DNA of 64,000 nt from Hyunsoonleella pacifica (GCF_004310335.1 NZ_SIRS01000003.1:372001-436000), one strand, 5' to 3'. Positions 28,300 through 38,000 are shown, counted from the first letter of the stretch. The notes: generated by a model from the letters alone, not told the origin. Translations and numbers: made by a program.

Positions 28300-29505
28300 T
28301 TATTGATAGTTTTGGATAGACCATTGATCTTCTTGAGGAAATAATTGTTTCTGCCAGTGTTGTACTTCATCTTCTGTTAGCAAACATTTACTTAATTGAT
28401 CTATCATGTCTTCTTTTTCTATATACTGCCCTATAAAGACAAGTTTTATTTTTCGATCTCCAAATTGTTTATCCCAATGTGATTCAATTTCAGTTTGATT
28501 TTCAATAAACGCGGCATAGTTACTACGTTCTGAAAAAGGCATAGACGCCCACCAAACTCCAGCATTATCTGCCTTACAAGACCCTCCTGCAGAACTCCAA
28601 ATAAGTGCTTGATTTGATCTTGATGCCAGCCAAAACAACCCTTTACTCCTAATTATATTTTGAGGGAAATCTTGATTGAGATAATTTAAAAACCGTTCTG
28701 GATGAAATGGTTTTTTACTTCTGAAAACAAACGAACTGATACCATATTCTTCTGTTTCCGGAACATGTTCGTTCTCTAACTCCTTTATCCAACCAGCCGA
28801 AGCTTCTGCCTTTTCATAATCGAATAATCCTGTATTGATCACTTCTTGTAGTGCGACCTTAGATTTTTCGGTAGATATAATTTTAGCATCAGGATTTAAT
28901 GAATGAATCATGGCCTTAAGCTCTTCCAATTTAGCTTTAGTAACTAAATCAGTTTTATTAACTAGAATAACATTAGCAAATTCAATTTGATCGGTAAGTA
29001 GATTAACAATAGTTCTGTCATCACCTTCAATATTTGTCAATTCTCTTGAAGCTAAATAATCTGAACTAGAAAAATCCTTTAAAAAATTAAAAGCATCAAC
29101 CACTGTTACCATAGTATCAACATAGCTAAATCGACTTAAATCTATGTTACCATCTTCACTTTCAAAACTAAAGGTTTGTGCTACAGGAATAGGTTCGCTT
29201 ATACCCGTACTTTCAATCAATAAATAATCAAATTTATTTTGAGAAGCCAACTTTTCTACCTCTACCATAAGGTCTTCACGCAACGTACAGCAAATACACC
29301 CGTTGCTCATCTCTACCAACTTCTCTTCAGTTCTAGATAAGGTATTTTCATTTTCAATAAATTGAGCATCGATATTAACCTCACTCATATCGTTAACAAT
29401 AACGGCTACTTTTAAACCTTCTTTATTGTGAAGAATATGGTTAAGTAATGTTGTTTTACCTGCGCCTAAAAATCCACTTAGTACGGTTACGGGTAATTTT
29501 TTCAT
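28300..29505 (-). CDS. COG0523 GTPase with CobW C-terminal domain (ZigA-like)
   Basis: 401 residues. Walker [14 protein letters not shown] (about 11-23), CICC in [11 protein letters not shown] (about 70-80), ESTGISEP switch II, NKTD specificity motif, and a CobW_C domain (about 255-395: [16 protein letters not shown]). This is the group of zinc-responsive GTP-dependent metallochaperones that includes ZigA/YciC-type proteins, usually Zur-regulated. It sits between phoX and the HMA/ABC genes in one operon. Confidence 0.9.
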   Translation of the reverse strand: MKKLPVTVLSGFLGAGKTTLLNHILHNKEGLKVAVIVNDMSEVNIDAQFIENENTLSRTEEKLVEMSNGCICCTLREDLMVEVEKLASQNKFDYLLIESTGISEPIPVAQTFSFESEDGNIDLSRFSYVDTMVTVVDAFNFLKDFSSSDYLASRELTNIEGDDRTIVNLLTDQIEFANVILVNKTDLVTKAKLEELKAMIHSLNPDAKIISTEKSKVALQEVINTGLFDYEKAEASAGWIKELENEHVPETEEYGISSFVFRSKKPFHPERFLNYLNQDFPQNIIRSKGLFWLASRSNQALIWSSAGGSCKADNAGVWWASMPFSERSNYAAFIENQTEIESHWDKQFGDRKIKLVFIGQYIEKEDMIDQLSKCLLTEDEVQHWQKQLFPQEDQWSIQNYQ

Positions 29506-29525
29506 TTAAAAATTCTATATAAAGA

Positions 29526-31187
29526 TTAGACTTCAATCTGATTTAAATAGTTCATTTTCTCAATTAAATCCCCCTTTATAGCAACCACAGCTGGTTTTGG
29601 AATACCATCCTTATCAAAAGGCCATGTACTAGTTGGATTATTAATGTCAACTGTTTGTTCTCCTGGATGTTGCACGCTTAAAAACAGTGTTTTACCATCT
29701 GGCGAAAACCAAGGTCCTGTAAGTTCTGCATCTATTGGCGCAGAAGCCACCCGTATTACTTTGCCTGCTTCTTTTCCATATCTTGGAATAACAAACAGGC
29801 TATTATTTTTAAAAGGTATATAAGGTTTATCTGCATTATTCATAGCACTCCCTGACATATCAGAGGTCATCCAAAGGTTTCCTGATAAATCAAACGCTAA
29901 ATTATCAGGGCACGAAAATCCGTTTACTTCTCCTCCAGCTATATATGTTGAAGCTTTGAAGGTTAATGCATCAAACTTACCATTGGTTTCTTCAATTTTC
30001 ATTATAGAACCATGATAATTACCTTTGGGTTTATTATTGGTAAGCGATACAAGGATATGTCCTGTGATAGGATCTATTTCAATATCTTCTGGCCTGTTAA
30101 GTGGTGTGCCTCCTAATAGTTTAGCAGCTTCTCTAGCTCTTATTAAAACTTCGGTTTGGTTTTTAAATTTAGTTTTAAGAATGGGTTGATTTTCCCAATC
30201 TAAAGCAAGCCACTTTCCATTGATAGTATCAGCAACATACAATATACCTTCTTTAAGAGAACTTGGTTTGGAAGATACAAACTTGTATAAATGCTCATCA
30301 TTTTTATCATCTCCCGTATATGCAACTACACGCTTATCTTCTAATTCATACAATGTACAGCACTCGTGAGAAAAACGCCCTAGTGCTATGTGTTTTTGAG
30401 CGCTTCCATCCTTTGGATTTACTTCTACCACCCAACCGTAATGTTCGGGTGGATGATTATAAAAATCTTCCCATCCATAATATTTACTATGTTTGTGTTC
30501 AGGAATATCTTTTTCATTATACAAGGTTTCTCCATAGAATCCATCATAATTTTCTTCACAGGTTAAAAACGTTTGCCATGGTGTAATACCACCCGAACAG
30601 TTTGCAAGTGTACCTATAACTGTAGTTTTACCTTTAATGGGTGCATCCCAATTTAATGCAATGGGCGTGTGCGCTGTTATACGTTTATTATAAGGATCGT
30701 TTTTTACTATTTTCCATTCGCCTTTTTCCTCTTTAATTCTTACAATACTACCTCCTACATTATACATTTCCTCATCGGCCAGAGCTTTTGTTTTTTCTTG
30801 TTTAGTATCAAAACTAGACAGAAATAATGGATTTACATACTCATGGTTTACCCATAATAAACCGTCTTTAGGATTATCTTTTTCAAAAGGAATAAAACAG
30901 GTAAAATCATTATTAAACCCAAATGTATCGTTATCAGTGATAGCGTCTCCCCACTTAATAATTACTTGGTAACCTAAACCTTTAGCAAGTAGCAAATCAT
31001 CTTTATTAGAGGGTAGTAATGCTTCTAAGGCAACATCTTTTAATTTTTTTAAATCTTCTTTTGATAGATTTCCATTGAGTGAAGGCGTAGCGTTGTTTCC
31101 ACAACTAATAAGAAAAGGAGGTGTTACTAAAGCTGCTATGCTAGCCTTACCCAAAAAAGACACAAATTCTCTTCTATTGTATTTCAT
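29526..31187 (-). CDS. phoX: PhoX-family alkaline phosphatase
   Basis: 553 residues with a Tat signal (NRREFVSFLGKAS) that ends in a possible lipobox (FLISC). PhoX hallmarks: NCSGGITPWQTFLTCEENYDG with the iron-ligand Cys and calcium-ligand Glu, GRFSHECCTLYE, the DDKNDEHLYKFV segment and PEDIEIDP. PhoX hydrolyses phosphomonoesters outside the cell and uses iron and calcium, not zinc as PhoA does. Its place inside a probable zinc-limitation operon suggests a zinc-sparing enzyme. It is 20-28 bp from both neighbours. Confidence 0.88.
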   Translation of the reverse strand: MKYNRREFVSFLGKASIAALVTPPFLISCGNNATPSLNGNLSKEDLKKLKDVALEALLPSNKDDLLLAKGLGYQVIIKWGDAITDNDTFGFNNDFTCFIPFEKDNPKDGLLWVNHEYVNPLFLSSFDTKQEKTKALADEEMYNVGGSIVRIKEEKGEWKIVKNDPYNKRITAHTPIALNWDAPIKGKTTVIGTLANCSGGITPWQTFLTCEENYDGFYGETLYNEKDIPEHKHSKYYGWEDFYNHPPEHYGWVVEVNPKDGSAQKHIALGRFSHECCTLYELEDKRVVAYTGDDKNDEHLYKFVSSKPSSLKEGILYVADTINGKWLALDWENQPILKTKFKNQTEVLIRAREAAKLLGGTPLNRPEDIEIDPITGHILVSLTNNKPKGNYHGSIMKIEETNGKFDALTFKASTYIAGGEVNGFSCPDNLAFDLSGNLWMTSDMSGSAMNNADKPYIPFKNNSLFVIPRYGKEAGKVIRVASAPIDAELTGPWFSPDGKTLFLSVQHPGEQTVDINNPTSTWPFDKDGIPKPAVVAIKGDLIEKMNYLNQIEV

Positions 31188-31215
31188 ATTAATTTAATCA
31201 ATACTATTTTATGAT

Positions 31216-31713
31216 TTAATTTAAATGATACTTTTCTAGATAAATTAAATCGGAATATATCGATTGAAAACTTCTATTTTTGGCGTCATAAATTTTTCCC
31301 TGAATTTTAAGTTGCTTATGTGTTACACTTCTCAGTTTTATTTGCAATTCTTTTATTTTTTTATTCAAATAGAAAGAAAGTATTCCAAACTGAAAATTGC
31401 GTTTAGCGTAAACTTCTTCTAAATATTCCTTTTGATTTATAACGTCTTGGTAAAAAGAATTTAGTCCTTTTACATCTGAGAAATTTTGCCTTTCCAAAGC
31501 GTCTAAAAGAATCCTGTTATTGTATGAAAGCACAAACCAAACCTCTTCAATACCATGCATTTCAATCATTTCAGATAAATATCCTACGGTTTCTGCATCA
31601 CAAATAAGAGCATTACCTAATGAACCATAAAAGTGGTGGCCATTACCGTATTTTTTCTTTAAAAAATATTCCAAACCATCAGTTGGACAAACAAGAAAAA
31701 GACTCTTATGCAT
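31216..31713 (-). CDS. Conserved hypothetical protein beside the LCIB-type enzyme
   Basis: 165 residues, no signal peptide. The N-terminal half is alpha/beta (LFLVCPTDGLEYFLKKKYGN, GIEEVWFVLSYNNRILLDAL) and the C-terminal half is helical and basic. I do not recognise a family. Cys 9, His 26 and His 27 and Cys 39 are spaced such that metal binding is possible. It is 20 bp after the theta-type carbonic anhydrase gene and 28 bp before phoX, so it belongs to the same operon. Confidence 0.75.
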   Translation of the reverse strand: MHKSLFLVCPTDGLEYFLKKKYGNGHHFYGSLGNALICDAETVGYLSEMIEMHGIEEVWFVLSYNNRILLDALERQNFSDVKGLNSFYQDVINQKEYLEEVYAKRNFQFGILSFYLNKKIKELQIKLRSVTHKQLKIQGKIYDAKNRSFQSIYSDLIYLEKYHLN

Positions 31714-31733
31714 TAAAAATTAGGTTGAAATTT

Positions 31734-32447
31734 TTAGTATGTTTTTAAGTCAATAACTTCAAAGTTTCTTGCGTCAAAATAGTCGTCAATACCATGTCCT
31801 GTATTAATAATTACACCACCTAAGAGCGTCACTTTATCTACAGGAAATTCATCTTTACAAGTTTTAAGATGTTCGTGTATTTTCTTATCAATGATTTTGT
31901 ACGTCGCGTCTGTAATTGCCTTTTGAGGTTTGTTGCTTTTTAAAATATCTTCTCTATAAGGCAATAAGCTTTCCTCTAATTTCATTTGCTGATAATCGTC
32001 CTCTTTTAACACTGGTGTATATTTCTCATTTTCTAGTCGGCTTAATGCCAGCATTAAAGCCCCACAAGAGCTTCCTTTCTCTTCCATTCTTGGTCTGTAC
32101 ATCTTACCAAGTTCGCCCTCAAGAGTAATCCCGATATGAGGTCCATAAAATATAAAAGCACTTCCTTCATCTGGAATATGGTGAGCAAATGCCGTCATAC
32201 CAGTTTGTCCAACAAAAGGAATGCCTCCGAGCCCTCCCATAATAAATGGTCCAAATAATACATTAAAAAATGTGGTAGATGGTATATTAATGTCATCAGA
32301 ACATAAGGATGTTGCCATAAGTACTTTGGAAATATCAATATTATATTCCTGTTGCATTTTCCCTAAATAATGTATTGATGTATCCTTTGCATCCTTAGCT
32401 TTAGGATATTCACTCTTAACAATTTCGTCAAATTTTCGTTGTAGCAT
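31734..32447 (-). CDS. LCIB-type (theta-class) carbonic anhydrase
   Basis: 237 residues, cytosolic. The family's conserved segments are present in order: the SLCSDDIN Cys ligand (about 48-55), FFNVLFGPFIMGGLGGIPFVGQTG, the His ligand region AFAHHIPDEG (about 87-96), FYGPHIGITLEGELGK and the second Cys in SSCGALML (about 125-132). LCIB/theta enzymes bind zinc through two Cys and one His and hydrate CO2; they were first characterised in algae and diatoms. It is the first gene of the ten-gene operon, directly behind the Fur/Zur-like palindrome. Confidence 0.85.
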   Translation of the reverse strand: MLQRKFDEIVKSEYPKAKDAKDTSIHYLGKMQQEYNIDISKVLMATSLCSDDINIPSTTFFNVLFGPFIMGGLGGIPFVGQTGMTAFAHHIPDEGSAFIFYGPHIGITLEGELGKMYRPRMEEKGSSCGALMLALSRLENEKYTPVLKEDDYQQMKLEESLLPYREDILKSNKPQKAITDATYKIIDKKIHEHLKTCKDEFPVDKVTLLGGVIINTGHGIDDYFDARNFEVIDLKTY

Positions 32448-32498
32448 GATATTTAAACTATTATAATAGCGTATTGCTATGTTTAGATTTGTTCAGTA

Positions 32499-32528
32499 TA
32501 AATATAAGGCAATGTTATTTAACTGCAA
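32499..32528 (-). promoter_or_regulatory. Promoter of the ten-gene metal operon
   Basis: On the minus strand a TTG (plus-strand 32526-32528) is 19 bp from a TATATTTA -7 box (32499-32506), close to the TTG-N17-23-TAnnTTTG consensus. The -33 TTG lies inside the 21-bp palindrome 32521-32541, so a bound repressor would block it. Confidence 0.55.
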
Positions 32529-32541
32529 CTAAGTTGCAATT
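32521..32541. promoter_or_regulatory. 21-bp palindrome, probable Zur/Fur-family operator
   Basis: AACTGCAACT, a central A, then AGTTGCAATT: a 10-1-10 inverted repeat with a single mismatch, whose core TGCAACT-A-AGTTGCA is a perfect 7-1-7 repeat. The 7-1-7 layout is the usual shape of Fur-family boxes. It covers the -33 region of the operon of zinc-type genes. Confidence 0.6.
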
Positions 32542-32611
32542 ATTTTAACAAAAAAATCTGACTATTGAAAAGAGAATTTTAGATTTTTACAGAGATGACT
32601 ATAAAATAAGA

Positions 32612-33982
32612 TTATTGTTTTTCTTCAATAATAGGTTCTGTTGCTGAAGTTTCAAAAAACTGCTTTAACTCCTCAAAATCTTCAGGTTTAACAGCAATTG
32701 TTTTGTCATTATTTAAGATAAAATAAGTAGGAGTTGCAGTGACGCCATAGCTATTCCCTATTTCGTTGTCCCATTTCCCTTCTCCATAAACATGGATGAA
32801 ATTTGAGAAGTCGTAAGTTAAATTTTTCCAAGCATAAGGTTCATCTTCCAGTCCTATGGCAATAACTTTTAACTTTTTATCATCAAACGTTTCTGAGAGT
32901 TTATGTAATTGAGGAATTTCTTCTAAACAATGAGAACAGGCACTACTCCAAAATGCAATAATATAATGTTCAGCAATGTTTAATTCGCTTAATTTTTTTG
33001 TTATCGTCTCTTCGTTTTCTTTCATTTCAAATGAAAAATCAGGAGCAGGATTTCCTAGAGATGTGTCTTGATATAAAATTAGTGCTTGTAATAATTGCTG
33101 ATCGTTTAGCTTAACCGATAAATCCATTAAGTATGTTTCAGAAATAAAATTTGCTACGGATTCAAGTTTTAGATCCACCATTTGCTCCCATAAATCAGTA
33201 AATAACGATTTCTTTGTGTCGTCTGAAGCTTCTTTTATTTTCTTATAAAATTCTTGAATATTTTTCTTGTAATCTTCAATTTCGTTACCATTGTTTGAAG
33301 ACATCCCAAAAATATAATTTAACATACGTTCAGTAAGGAATTTGGAACGTTGTAAGATGGCATTATTAAAATCTACATGATCAAAATAATGTGTTTTAAG
33401 TTCTTCTACATACGATTTTACATCAACAATACCTTCTGGAATATAAGGCCTATTTGCTTTTATGAAATTTGATGCTATAGTACCTTTTGATGCTTCTTCA
33501 AATCCTTGCTGGGTTTCTCTTTGCGTTTTAAAAATTGCTGCCAGAGCTAAAGTATCTTTAGTTGTACTACCATCTCTAAAATAATTACCAATACTATTAG
33601 TAATCATTAACATGCTGTTAGTGTATGATTCTAGTAACTTGTTTTCCCTTGATGCTAAAAATTCAACACCTGTTTCTGAATTAAACTTTAATTCCAAATC
33701 CTCTTCGCCATTGTATATTACATCAAAATTGTATTCTTCTTGAGGTACTGCGTAAGTAATACGATACATCCCTTTGGTTACAGTAGAGTCTAATTTAATT
33801 TCGAAACTACCATCTGCTGCAATTGGCGCATTGGTTACATAATTTGAATGTGTAGGTGTTACTTTGTAAAGTAATGCTATTTCAAAATCTCCAGCTGGAG
33901 AAAATGTCCCTTTAATACTATGTTGCCCATAAAAGACTAATGGCAATATTAAAAATAATCTTAAGAAGTACTTTAATTTCAT
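32612..33982 (-). CDS. TlpA-like thiol-disulfide oxidoreductase
   Basis: 456 residues with a signal peptide ending FYGQ. An N-terminal DUF4369-like beta domain (about 22-115) and a helical middle are followed by a thioredoxin/AhpC-like domain (about 310-445) with the redox motif CSHC (SACSHCLEEIP) and the cis-Pro in TATPTYF. Probably a periplasmic reductase for cytochrome or other secreted proteins. It lies 164 bp upstream of the metal operon's start and 63 bp downstream of mfd. Confidence 0.87.
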   Translation of the reverse strand: MKLKYFLRLFLILPLVFYGQHSIKGTFSPAGDFEIALLYKVTPTHSNYVTNAPIAADGSFEIKLDSTVTKGMYRITYAVPQEEYNFDVIYNGEEDLELKFNSETGVEFLASRENKLLESYTNSMLMITNSIGNYFRDGSTTKDTLALAAIFKTQRETQQGFEEASKGTIASNFIKANRPYIPEGIVDVKSYVEELKTHYFDHVDFNNAILQRSKFLTERMLNYIFGMSSNNGNEIEDYKKNIQEFYKKIKEASDDTKKSLFTDLWEQMVDLKLESVANFISETYLMDLSVKLNDQQLLQALILYQDTSLGNPAPDFSFEMKENEETITKKLSELNIAEHYIIAFWSSACSHCLEEIPQLHKLSETFDDKKLKVIAIGLEDEPYAWKNLTYDFSNFIHVYGEGKWDNEIGNSYGVTATPTYFILNNDKTIAVKPEDFEELKQFFETSATEPIIEEKQ

Positions 33983-34045
33983 TTTAATAGATTTCTGATA
34001 AAATTCAGAACAATGTTTTGTATTTATTCATATTAAAATCAATAA

Positions 34046-37000
34046 TTAAGCCACAATGGGTTGTAATGCTTCTAAAGCTTTTTTTACTGATGTAATGTTT
34101 TCAAAAGTTAATAATAATCGTAAACCGTTTCTGGTTTGTTTCTCCTTCATTTTACAAACTTGGGAATTGGTTTGTACAAACTGCAATACTTTGGTAAAGT
34201 TACTACTTTGATAGAAACTACTTTGCTGGTCGTTGATAAAATAACCAATTAATTTTTGCTGTTTCATGATTACTTTTTCAAAACCAATTTTAGTAGCTAA
34301 CCACTTTATTTGGACACTATTTAGTAAATCGGTCACTTGTTGTGGTACTTCTCCAAAACGATCTATTAATTCTGATTCGAATTTATGTAATTCTTCTTCT
34401 GTTTTTAAATTATTGAGTTGTGTGTATAAATTTAAACGCTCAGCAATATTATTGACATAATTGTCTGGGAATAACAATTCAAAATCGGTATCAATGGTAA
34501 CGTCTTTTACATAAACTTTATCTTTACCATCATCTTGATATAACTCTTTAAATTCATTCTCTTTTAGTTCTTCAATAGCTTCGTTGAGTATTTTTTGATA
34601 GGTATCAAATCCTATTTCATTTATAAATCCACTTTGCTCTCCTCCCAATAAATCGCCAGCTCCTCTAATTTCCAAATCTTTCATCGCAATATTAAAACCG
34701 CTACCCAATTCGGTAAACTGCTCTAAAGCGGTAATACGCTTTCTAGCATCTTCGGTCATTGCTGAATATTCTGGTGTTATAAAATAGCAAAATGCTTTTT
34801 TGTTGCTTCGGCCTACACGACCACGCATTTGGTGCAAATCGCTTAGTCCAAAATTGTTTGCGTTGTTGATGAAAATAGTATTGGCATTAGGTACATCCAG
34901 TCCACTTTCTACAATAGTTGTACTTACTAAAACATCAAAACCACCATCCATAAATTGCAGCATCAACTGCTCTAATTTTTTACCTTCCATTTGCCCATGA
35001 CCAATACCAATTTTAGCATCAGGAATTAAACGCTGTAACATACCAGCAACTTCTTTAATGTTCTCAATACGATTGTGAATAAAAAAGACTTGTCCGCCTC
35101 GTTGAATTTCATAACTAACCGCATCACGAATGGTTTCTTCATTAAAACGAATCACATGGCTTTCAATCGGGTATCGGTTAGGAGGCGGTGTAGTAATTAC
35201 CGATAAATCCCTAGCTGCCATTAAACTAAACTGTAACGTTCTTGGTATTGGTGTTGCCGTTAAGGTTAATACATCTACATTCTCTTTTAATGTTTTTAGT
35301 TTTTCTTTTACGGCAACTCCAAATTTTTGTTCTTCATCAACAATGAGTAATCCTAAATCTTTGAATTTTACATTTTTATTGACTAACTGATGCGTACCAA
35401 TAATAATATCTACTTTACCTTCTGAAAGTGCTTCTAAAGTTTCACGTTTTTGCTTTGCTGTTCTAAAACGATTCACATAATCAACTACTACTGGAAAATC
35501 TTTTAAACGTTGTTTAAATGTTCGCGAGTGTTGATAGGCCAAAATAGTTGTTGGTACTAGAACGGCCACTTGTTTTCCATTATCAACAGCTTTGAATGCT
35601 GCACGAATAGCAACCTCAGTTTTACCAAAACCCACATCACCACAGATAAGTCTATCCATAGGGCGTTCACTTTCCATATCGGCTTTAATATCAGCAGTTG
35701 CAGTACTTTGGTCTGGTGTGTCCTCGTAAATAAATGAGGCCTCCAGCTCATGTTGCATGTAACTGTCTGGATTGTATTGAAAACCTTTTTCAGTTTTTCG
35801 TTTTGCGTAAAGTTTAATAAGATTGAACGCAACGTGTTTTACTCGTGCTTTCGTTTTTTGTTTAAGGGTTTTCCAGGCATTACTTCCTAATTTATAAATT
35901 TTAGGTGGTTTGCCATCCTTACCATTAAACTTAGTAATTTTATGTAGCGAATGGATACTTAGATACAATACATCTCGTTCCCCATAAATCAGTTTTATAG
36001 CTTCTTGTTTTTTTCCTTCTACATCTATTTTTTGAAGTCCACCAAAACGACCAATTCCATGATCGATATGGGTTACATAGTCGCCAATATCTAAATTAGT
36101 CAATTCTTTTAGAGTGATAGCTTGCTTTTTAGCATAGCCATTTTTAAGGCTGAATTTATGGTAACGTTCAAAAATTTGATGATCGGTATAGCATACCATT
36201 TTAGTATCATGATCTACAAACCCTTGATGCAGTGATAAAATAACTGTTTGATAGTCTTTAACATCTAGTTGAGCATCATCAAAAATATCATGAAATCGTT
36301 TAGCTTGTTGCTCGCTTACACAGGCTATATAATTGGTATACCCTTTTTCATGATTTGCGTTTAAATCTTCAATTAAAAGATTGAATTGTTTATTGAAAGC
36401 AGGTTGCGGTGTGGTATTGAATTCGATATTATGAGAGGTCTCGACTGTGCTCGACATAACAGCAGAACTCCCAAATTCTATTATAGAAAAATCCAGTAAT
36501 TGTTTTTTTAGTAATGCTGAATTACAGAATAATTCTTGGGGTTCAGCATGTTTAATGTCTTCTGAAAGTGCTTTAAATGCTTCTTCTGCTTTGGCATAAA
36601 AATCATCAATTCTTGAAAAAAGCAAATCAGCATTTTTTAAACCTATTACTGTTTTCTGAGCAATATACTTTAAAAAACTCTGTCGTTTTTCTTCAATTAA
36701 TTTATTCGCTACATTGGGAATAATATTGATTTTTTTAATTTGCTCTAGAGACAATTGTGTTTCTACATCAAAGGTTCTAATAGAATCTACTTCATCTCCA
36801 AAAAACTCAATACGATAGGGCTGATCATGTGAAAATGAAAACACATCTACTATTCCACCTCGTACTGAAAACTCTCCAGGTTCAGTAACAAAATCTACGC
36901 GCTTAAACTTGTATTCAAAAAGCACCTCATTAACAAAATCTATGGATACGTTATCGCCAACACCAACTTTTAAAGTATTTCGTTCTAACTCTTTTCGCGT

Positions 37001-37399
37001 TACTACTTGCTCAAATAATGCATCAGGATAAGTAACAATTATTGCTGGTTTTTTTTGCGAATTAATACGGTTTAATACCTCTGCACGCAATAATACATTA
37101 GCATTATCGGTTTCCTCAATATCATAAGGTCTGCGGTAGCTACCCGGATAGAACAATACATCCTTTTCTGTGAGTAATTGTTCTAAATCGTTAAGGTAAT
37201 GAGCCGCTTCTTCCTTATCATTAAACACTAATAGAAAAGGCTTTTCAGCTGCTTTAAAAATGGTAGAAATGACAAAAGAAAATGCCGACCCAACAAGTCC
37301 TTTTATATGTGTTTTACTTCCAGTTTCCGCAATAGATTTCTGCAGATTTTGCGTTTGCAAAACCTGTGCATAGGTTTGAGAGATTGTAGATTTACTCAC
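34046..37399 (-). CDS. mfd: Transcription-repair coupling factor
   Basis: 1117 residues. N-terminal UvrB-like region (about 20-330), CarD/RID RNA-polymerase-interacting domain (about 455-530: LDIGDYVTHIDHGIGRF), RecG-like helicase core with Walker A CGDVGFGKTEVAIRAA and DEEQ in IVDEEQKFGV, motifs III-VI (TLTATPIPRTL, QMRGRVGRS) and the C-terminal TRCF domain. It removes stalled RNA polymerase at lesions and recruits UvrA. Length is typical. A TATATTTG -7 box lies on the minus strand at 37419-37426. Confidence 0.97.
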   Translation of the reverse strand: MSKSTISQTYAQVLQTQNLQKSIAETGSKTHIKGLVGSAFSFVISTIFKAAEKPFLLVFNDKEEAAHYLNDLEQLLTEKDVLFYPGSYRRPYDIEETDNANVLLRAEVLNRINSQKKPAIIVTYPDALFEQVVTRKELERNTLKVGVGDNVSIDFVNEVLFEYKFKRVDFVTEPGEFSVRGGIVDVFSFSHDQPYRIEFFGDEVDSIRTFDVETQLSLEQIKKINIIPNVANKLIEEKRQSFLKYIAQKTVIGLKNADLLFSRIDDFYAKAEEAFKALSEDIKHAEPQELFCNSALLKKQLLDFSIIEFGSSAVMSSTVETSHNIEFNTTPQPAFNKQFNLLIEDLNANHEKGYTNYIACVSEQQAKRFHDIFDDAQLDVKDYQTVILSLHQGFVDHDTKMVCYTDHQIFERYHKFSLKNGYAKKQAITLKELTNLDIGDYVTHIDHGIGRFGGLQKIDVEGKKQEAIKLIYGERDVLYLSIHSLHKITKFNGKDGKPPKIYKLGSNAWKTLKQKTKARVKHVAFNLIKLYAKRKTEKGFQYNPDSYMQHELEASFIYEDTPDQSTATADIKADMESERPMDRLICGDVGFGKTEVAIRAAFKAVDNGKQVAVLVPTTILAYQHSRTFKQRLKDFPVVVDYVNRFRTAKQKRETLEALSEGKVDIIIGTHQLVNKNVKFKDLGLLIVDEEQKFGVAVKEKLKTLKENVDVLTLTATPIPRTLQFSLMAARDLSVITTPPPNRYPIESHVIRFNEETIRDAVSYEIQRGGQVFFIHNRIENIKEVAGMLQRLIPDAKIGIGHGQMEGKKLEQLMLQFMDGGFDVLVSTTIVESGLDVPNANTIFINNANNFGLSDLHQMRGRVGRSNKKAFCYFITPEYSAMTEDARKRITALEQFTELGSGFNIAMKDLEIRGAGDLLGGEQSGFINEIGFDTYQKILNEAIEELKENEFKELYQDDGKDKVYVKDVTIDTDFELLFPDNYVNNIAERLNLYTQLNNLKTEEELHKFESELIDRFGEVPQQVTDLLNSVQIKWLATKIGFEKVIMKQQKLIGYFINDQQSSFYQSSNFTKVLQFVQTNSQVCKMKEKQTRNGLRLLLTFENITSVKKALEALQPIVA

Positions 37400-37418
37400 C
37401 TAATTTTGTTTTGAGGTG

Positions 37419-37426
37419 CAAATATA
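37419..37426 (-). promoter_or_regulatory. -7 box of mfd
   Basis: TATATTTG on the minus strand, a perfect TAnnTTTG element, 20 bp upstream of the mfd start. No well-spaced TTG was found. Confidence 0.5.
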
Positions 37427-37483
37427 AGGGTTCAAAATATTTTTTTGTGGTTTTACTACAAATTCATAACTATTTCTTTAGCT

Positions 37484-37491
37484 TAGTTTTG
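37484..37491 (+). promoter_or_regulatory. -7 box of the ABM-domain gene
   Basis: TAGTTTTG, matching TAnnTTTG, 20 bp before the ATG at 37511. Confidence 0.45.
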
Positions 37492-37510
37492 TAAAATACA
37501 TCTTAAAATT

Positions 37511-37807
37511 ATGACAGATAAACCATTAACAATAGTCGCTAAAATTTTAGCTAAAAATGAATATAGAGATTTAGTAAAAAGTGAACTACTAAAATTAGTT
37601 GATACCACAAAAGCAGAAGCAGGCTGTATAAATTATGATTTACACCAAGATAATACTAACAAAAATTTATTTTTATTTTACGAAAACTGGGAAAGTAAAG
37701 CTTTATGGCAACAACATATGAACAATAATCATATAGCTGCATATGCTAAAGCGACAGAGGGTGCTATAGAAGAATTTACTTTAAACGAAATGACTAGAAT
37801 AGGTTAA
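37511..37807 (+). CDS. Antibiotic-biosynthesis-monooxygenase (ABM/YgiN-like) domain protein
   Basis: 98 residues, one ferredoxin-like ABM domain: AKILAKNEYRDLVKSELLKLV, then CINYDLHQDNTN and FLFYENWESKALWQQHMNNNH. Such dimeric proteins act as quinol or haem-type monooxygenases or have unknown roles. No operon partner. Confidence 0.88.
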   Translation: MTDKPLTIVAKILAKNEYRDLVKSELLKLVDTTKAEAGCINYDLHQDNTNKNLFLFYENWESKALWQQHMNNNHIAAYAKATEGAIEEFTLNEMTRIG

Positions 37808-37851
37808 ACTTTGAATAAAACTTTAATATTTGATTTTAGTAATCTACCCAC

Positions 37852-37952
37852 TAGGGATTGAGGCATTTGATGAAGCTCCCCGACTTAGGAGAGAGCGACT
37901 GCAGAAAGCCTGCAGGCAGGCAGGCAGGCCCGACCCTTTTAGCAACCCCCAA
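37852..37952 (+). repeat. Dispersed intergenic repeat, copy B
   Basis: Begins TAGGGATTGAGGCAT and ends CCGACCC then TTTTAGCAACCCCC, so both ends match copy A. It contains an extra GCAG/GCAGG microsatellite-like run (about 37910-37930) before the conserved CCGACCC. It lies between the ABM and TerB-like genes. Confidence 0.65.
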
Positions 37953-37992
37953 AAAAGTAAAATTTTCAGTTTAAACTTTTAAAAAAAAGATG

Positions 37993-38000
37993 TAGGTTTG
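37993..38000 (+). promoter_or_regulatory. -7 box of the TerB-like gene
   Basis: TAGGTTTG, a match to TAnnTTTG, 22 bp upstream of the ATG at 38023. Confidence 0.5.

Noticed and set aside
37900-37932. Short GCAGG repeats as a possible CRISPR or phase-variable tract
   Set aside because: The units are 4 bp, lie inside a dispersed repeat and outside any gene, so neither CRISPR nor coding phase variation applies.
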